Shown: in pieces, positions 40,974 through 44,558 of the stretch
Position numbering within the stretch: position 1 is the stretch's first letter
How the letters are laid out: each line of letters begins with the position of its first letter
Source: a virus
Direction: 5' to 3' (one strand)
DNA: 44,558 nucleotides
Virus record (IMG/VR): IMGVR_UViG_3300030012_001971
Location: 1-44,558 of that record
Notes under the pieces: generated by a model
Database searches by the model: none
What the model was told of the DNA's origin: nothing
What the model saw: only the letters and a program-made list of their open reading frames with translations
Program-made: the position numbers and the translations under genes

Positions 40974-41663
40974 TTAAACGAAAAAAGATTTTAGGTGGCC
41001 TACGCGTAACTTAGGCACTACCAAAGGCTTAATACCTGTAGCATCGTAGCAGTTGCGGCAGAAGCTTACATCTTCAAAAGACATGTCTTTTATGTCCATT
41101 TTAGCTCCTCCGTTTGGGTTTTTGCATCCTTTTATCTCTACAGGATTAAGAGGGTAGTAGGGATACTCCATCTCTTCATAAATAGATCTGTGGACTTTGG
41201 TAAAACCAAACCCACACCAGTCTACTTTAATTAGCTTTGAGGGAGACTCTTGTGCTTTCTTCTCCATAAAATCTCCAGACAAAAAGGGCATGTGTAAATG
41301 TTTACGGAAGTAATCCTCATCCCACTTACCTACCATTGCTGTATCCGATCCATCACTCTTATACCAACCCGTTACAAATTTGTGTTTAGGATCTATTCGA
41401 TGCAAATGATCTATTTGATCTATTGAAAATTGTATATCGGAATCAATCCAAAATAACCATTCTGCTTCAATTGGTCTTGTGTCGTAGTTGCCCCTACCTC
41501 CTGTGGCTAAGAAATTTCTAGCGAAATTTAAGAACAAACCACTACAGGTAAATATCTGTGAATTGTTTTTCTCGCACCAAGACTGAAGTTCTAGGTATTG
41601 TTGAAATAACTTACCATCTATACCTCGATGATCTATTGGGATTAAAAATACTGTATTAAGCAT
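40974..41663 (-). CDS. Glycosyltransferase-like protein (GT-A type)
   Basis: A 229-residue protein. It begins LNTVFLIPIDHRGIDG and has WLFWIDSDIQFS (D74, D76), the DxD-type motif that binds a metal and sugar nucleotide in GT-A fold transferases. WCGFGFTKVHRSIYEEM follows near 148-165, and SFEDVSFCRNC (about 195-205) is the E-D-x-x-F acceptor-side pattern also seen in such proteins. The start overlaps the end of the tail-fibre gene by 8 nt. This close link suggests that it glycosylates the fibre or another virion protein, or that it alters the host's surface. Which sugar and acceptor cannot be told. Confidence 0.7.
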   Translation of the reverse strand: MLNTVFLIPIDHRGIDGKLFQQYLELQSWCEKNNSQIFTCSGLFLNFARNFLATGGRGNYDTRPIEAEWLFWIDSDIQFSIDQIDHLHRIDPKHKFVTGWYKSDGSDTAMVGKWDEDYFRKHLHMPFLSGDFMEKKAQESPSKLIKVDWCGFGFTKVHRSIYEEMEYPYYPLNPVEIKGCKNPNGGAKMDIKDMSFEDVSFCRNCYDATGIKPLVVPKLRVGHLKSFFV

Positions 41664-44558
41664 TAGCTAAAGAATCGATGTATTCAACTGAGGTAGTGTC
41701 CACTTCAGCAGGGCTATCTGCTATGGCCTCCTCTTCATCATCTTCTTCAACATCAACCTCTATTACAAGTTTATCAATATCTTTTCTTTCTCCATAAACA
41801 ACGTAGTAGTAATTCAAAGGCTCATCAGTATTTGATCCAACAACAACATCTCCGTTAGCCTCCATAGAAGAAACGAAGAGACATTGTTTAGATCCAATAG
41901 CTGTAAGCTCTACTGTCATGCTATCGAGATCTACTAACCCATCCCAATAATCCGGCATAGTTATAGTGTTGGAGGTGCTCTTACCTCGGAAGTATACACC
42001 AATCTCTGGCCCCTCAAGAGAGGCATGTACAAGCTGCTTGTTCTCTTTGGTTGGGTGATCAATTACGAAACTCTTATAAGATCCTTGAATGCTACCATTG
42101 ACTTGTAGTGCGTAGTAACCCGATACAGAACTGGTTCCTATACCTACGTTGCCTTGGATAAGCATTCCGTTAGTAGGAGCCGTAGATGAAGTGTAACTAG
42201 CTCCGATAGCTACACCCCCATTAACTGCGAGTTTGCTCGAAGCAGTTGTAGTTCCTATTGCAAAATTACCTCCGCTAGTAATTGCACTCTCTACACCACT
42301 ACTAGCACTTCCCCCATTCGGTCTGAACCTAAATCCTTTGCCACTTCTAGCAGCAAAATACATATGATCGCCAGCTTTAGCGAAGATTCTGTGGTGACCA
42401 TTTGTTAAGTTTGTTGTTCCGATTCCAAATGATCCATAGTCCCCACCATAAGTGCCATCGACATCAATCTTACTGTTGGCATCAGTGATAGTGACATCAG
42501 CTAAAGAAGCGTTGCTTCCTGATTTGTAAAATGTAGAAGCATGATACCCATCTAGTTTATCCGCATCTAATCCAGAGCTACTGCCGTCAACGGTCTTGAT
42601 TGCGGTAAGAATCTCACTAGCAGTCTGATCTCCTTTAGCTCCGCTTTCAATTCCATCTAACTTATTCTTGAGTGTTGTGGTAAAATTCTTTTGAGTAAGT
42701 CCTCCGTCTCCGACTGAGTAAGTTGTATTAGTATCTGTCCAAGGAACGTTGACATACATCTTCTCAGATGAAAGTTCGACGGGATAGTTCTTTCCGTTCT
42801 CGGAATACCCAATCTTAACACCGCCTCTAGTAGAACTAGTAGCAAGTGGAAGAGAGTAGTTATTCGCGTTAGTCGCAATACCATCTAACTTACTCTTGAG
42901 TGTTGAGGTAAAATTCTTTTGAGTGAGTCCTCCGTCTCCTACTGAGTAAGTTGTATTTGTGTCAACCCAAGGAACGTTGACATACATCTTCTCAGATGAA
43001 AGTTCGACGGGGTAGTTCTTTCCGTTCTCAGGATACCCAATCTTAACACCACCTCTAGTAGAACTAGTAGCAAGTGGTAGTGAGTAAGCAGAAGGGATTG
43101 TGGGAGTATTAGTAAAATTATTATAATTTAGATAATGTGAGCCATGGTTTCCATCAAGTGTATCTGCGTTTACATTATCATTAGTAGTAAGAACTTTGTA
43201 TTGGGTCGTGTCACCGTCAGCGTAGATTGGGCCAGTCGTTGCAAAACCACCCTGTGCAATTTGATCTAAATCAATTCTAGAACTTTCAGTGAAAGATCCG
43301 TAGTTGTCTACAGAGGGTGGGGTGGTAGCATCTGGAATAAAATCTCGAAGAACCCAACCGGAAGATTGAAAGTTATCTCCAAGGATAGCTACATTCAGTG
43401 CATTCTGAGCGTTATCAATATATACTTGAAGGGCAGCACCATCATAAGTTCCACCTGCTTTGATTCTTAGGTAACGCAAAGGACTAGTGCCGTAGTAAGA
43501 ATTATCTAAAACAGTAATCGTATCGGCTGCTGCATTTCCATATTTATGTGCTGCATAAAAAGTCACACTCTGGTGACGGCTACTATCTGTATCCCAAATA
43601 CCAAATCTAGCTGTAGCTCTATCACCTGTGTTAGTCGCAATGGTATACCAACCAACAGAAAGGTCAGAGGCTGTATGCCCAGAAATGTAAGAGTTATCCA
43701 TAAACGTCTGGATCTCACTTTCTGTATAATAACGTGAATCTAAGTTGGTACTACTTAATCCAGTTACGTGACCAAAAGTATCAAGAGTAACGTCTTGAAT
43801 AACCGAGCCATTACTATTGTTAATAGATGACTGCGAAGATGTATCAGAGTGACTAAACGTAGTGCTAGATAAATTTAATCCTGATCCAGCAGCGTAGGTT
43901 GTATTGGTATTTGTGTCTGTCCAAGGAACGTTGACATACATCTTCTCAGATGAAAGTTCGACAGGGTAGTTCTTTCCGTTCTCGGAATATCCAATCTTAA
44001 CACCACCTCTAGTAGAAGAAGAGGCAAGTGGAAGAGAGTAGTTGTTCGCGTTAGCAGCAATACCATTTAACTTACTTTTAAGTGCGTCCGTAAAATTGTT
44101 TTGAGTAAGTCCACCATCCCCTACCGAATAAGTTGTATTAGTATCAACCCAAGGAACGTTGACATACATCTTCTCAGATGAAAGCTCGACGGGATAGTTC
44201 TTTCCGTTCTCGGAATACCCAACCTTAACACCACCTCTAGTAGAAGAAGAAGCGAGTGGAAGAGAGTAGTTGTTAGCATTAGTAGCTCCAGTGTATCCAA
44301 GATCTGCGAGTGTCAACGTACGTGTAGAGTGTGATTGAATCACACCGTCTGTCATATTCAACTGGTCAATAACAGTAGATCCAGATGTGTTTATGTCAGA
44401 GTCTGTGCCAATTACTTGATTAAAAGAGGATGCATGTAGCCCATCAAGTTTATCCGCATCTAGTCCAGAACCAGATCCATCGTTATTGCTATGCCAAACA
44501 TTGTAGCCCAAGACAGAAAGATCGGTTCCATTCCATTTTAATTCTTTCCTATTACTCC
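41656..44558 (-). CDS. Tail fibre protein, N-terminus cut off by the window edge
   Basis: A partial coding region of at least 967 codons. The frame stays open to the right edge, with GLDADKLDG-type sequence near it; a TTG at 44511 is internal, not a start. The body is a series of repeats: SLPLASSSTRGGVKVGYSEN and following residues, then ELSSEKMYVNVPW, TTYSVGDGGLTQ and LKSKL(D/N)GI. One period is 76 residues. GLDADKLDGLHAS- and DADKLDGYHAS-type spacers occur between. The C-terminal domain (about the last 150 residues) contains KSFVIDHPTKENKQLVHASLEGPEIGVYF-type sequence split over two blocks, a fold that ends many phage fibres, followed by an acidic tail. Such trimeric fibres bind the host receptor. 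Confidence 0.88.
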   Translation of the reverse strand, partial: SNRKELKWNGTDLSVLGYNVWHSNNDGSGSGLDADKLDGLHASSFNQVIGTDSDINTSGSTVIDQLNMTDGVIQSHSTRTLTLADLGYTGATNANNYSLPLASSSTRGGVKVGYSENGKNYPVELSSEKMYVNVPWVDTNTTYSVGDGGLTQNNFTDALKSKLNGIAANANNYSLPLASSSTRGGVKIGYSENGKNYPVELSSEKMYVNVPWTDTNTNTTYAAGSGLNLSSTTFSHSDTSSQSSINNSNGSVIQDVTLDTFGHVTGLSSTNLDSRYYTESEIQTFMDNSYISGHTASDLSVGWYTIATNTGDRATARFGIWDTDSSRHQSVTFYAAHKYGNAAADTITVLDNSYYGTSPLRYLRIKAGGTYDGAALQVYIDNAQNALNVAILGDNFQSSGWVLRDFIPDATTPPSVDNYGSFTESSRIDLDQIAQGGFATTGPIYADGDTTQYKVLTTNDNVNADTLDGNHGSHYLNYNNFTNTPTIPSAYSLPLATSSTRGGVKIGYPENGKNYPVELSSEKMYVNVPWVDTNTTYSVGDGGLTQKNFTSTLKSKLDGIATNANNYSLPLATSSTRGGVKIGYSENGKNYPVELSSEKMYVNVPWTDTNTTYSVGDGGLTQKNFTTTLKNKLDGIESGAKGDQTASEILTAIKTVDGSSSGLDADKLDGYHASTFYKSGSNASLADVTITDANSKIDVDGTYGGDYGSFGIGTTNLTNGHHRIFAKAGDHMYFAARSGKGFRFRPNGGSASSGVESAITSGGNFAIGTTTASSKLAVNGGVAIGASYTSSTAPTNGMLIQGNVGIGTSSVSGYYALQVNGSIQGSYKSFVIDHPTKENKQLVHASLEGPEIGVYFRGKSTSNTITMPDYWDGLVDLDSMTVELTAIGSKQCLFVSSMEANGDVVVGSNTDEPLNYYYVVYGERKDIDKLVIEVDVEEDDEEEAIADSPAEVDTTSVEYIDSLANA
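42653..43090 (-). repeat. Two tandem 228-bp fibre repeats
   Basis: Two nearly identical in-frame units begin at about 42653 and 42881, a period of 228 bp or 76 residues. The central block (about 42739-42870 and 42967-43090) is almost perfectly conserved at DNA level, including silent sites. That suggests recent duplication or gene conversion, so repeat number may vary. Confidence 0.8.
43915..44280 (-). repeat. Further copies of the fibre repeat
   Basis: A shortened copy (about 43915-44060) and a fuller copy (about 44063-44280) repeat the unit seen at 42653-43090, again with near-identical DNA in the ELSSEKMYVNVPW block. Including these, four copies of the conserved block are visible in the window; more may lie past its right edge. 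Confidence 0.75.

Noticed and set aside
44509-44511. TTG start of the tail fibre at 44511
   Set aside because: The frame stays open and fibre-like (LSV before it, with W-N-G-T-D upstream) to the edge of the window, so the real start lies beyond.
1-44558. tRNA genes, integrase or lysogeny genes
   Set aside because: I looked for cloverleaf-like sequence, tyrosine or serine recombinase motifs and a cI-like repressor and saw none; the only HTH protein sits beside terL.

Overview
The window looks like a large part of the genome of a lytic-type tailed bacteriophage (Caudoviricetes). It has a large terminase, a family A DNA polymerase, a primase-helicase, a RuvC-like resolvase, a lysis cassette with an amidase, a repeat-rich tail fibre and one 4,022-residue phage polyvalent protein. 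I see no integrase, rRNA, tRNA or host housekeeping gene. No portal, major capsid or scaffold gene is recognisable, and the fibre gene runs off the right edge, so the genome continues beyond the window. The host cannot be named. Promoters that can be read are sigma-70-like (TTGAC-, about 17 nt, TATAAT-like), while Shine-Dalgarno sites are almost absent, and two or three promoters sit so close to the ATG that the mRNA should be leaderless.

Layout. (1) 1-601 is a gene-free control region with short repeats, three and a half 11-bp tandem repeats and a good promoter. (2) 602-4933, plus strand, noticeably richer in G+C than the rest: a DUF6011-type zinc-finger protein, a MoxR-like AAA+ ATPase, an uncharacterised helical protein and a metallopeptidase-like/VWA protein. 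(3) 4995-10505, plus strand: small accessory genes, an AcrVA2-like protein, a SNF2-type helicase and a DUF1599 nucleotide-modification-associated protein. (4) 10502-27135, minus strand: a Lys-rich small protein, the giant protein, two virion-type proteins and the large terminase. (5) 27162-34887, plus strand: a putative small terminase, small genes, resolvase, Cas4/DUF2800-like nuclease, an SSB-like candidate, PolA and primase-helicase. (6) 34853 to the end, minus strand: PD-(D/E)XK endonuclease, zincin-like protein, amidase, holin- and spanin-like proteins, structural proteins, a glycosyltransferase-like protein and the tail fibre.

How it works together (inference). Blocks 2 and 3 look like early or takeover functions. 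Their ATPase plus VWA/protease module resembles a chelatase- or chaperone-like remodelling machine, and the AcrVA2-like protein suggests counter-defence. Block 5 is the replication and recombination module. Blocks 4 and 6 are late functions: packaging, ejected internal proteins, adsorption and lysis. The transcription blocks meet tail to tail with overlapping ends (10502-10505 and 34853-34887) and diverge between the terminase genes with only 26 bp between the start codons.

The most promising unusual items are the MoxR/VWA-metallopeptidase cassette, the AcrVA2-like gene, the giant polyvalent protein with repeated RLQSR boundary motifs, the leaderless-type promoters, and three GC-rich RNA hairpins that are not ordinary terminators.
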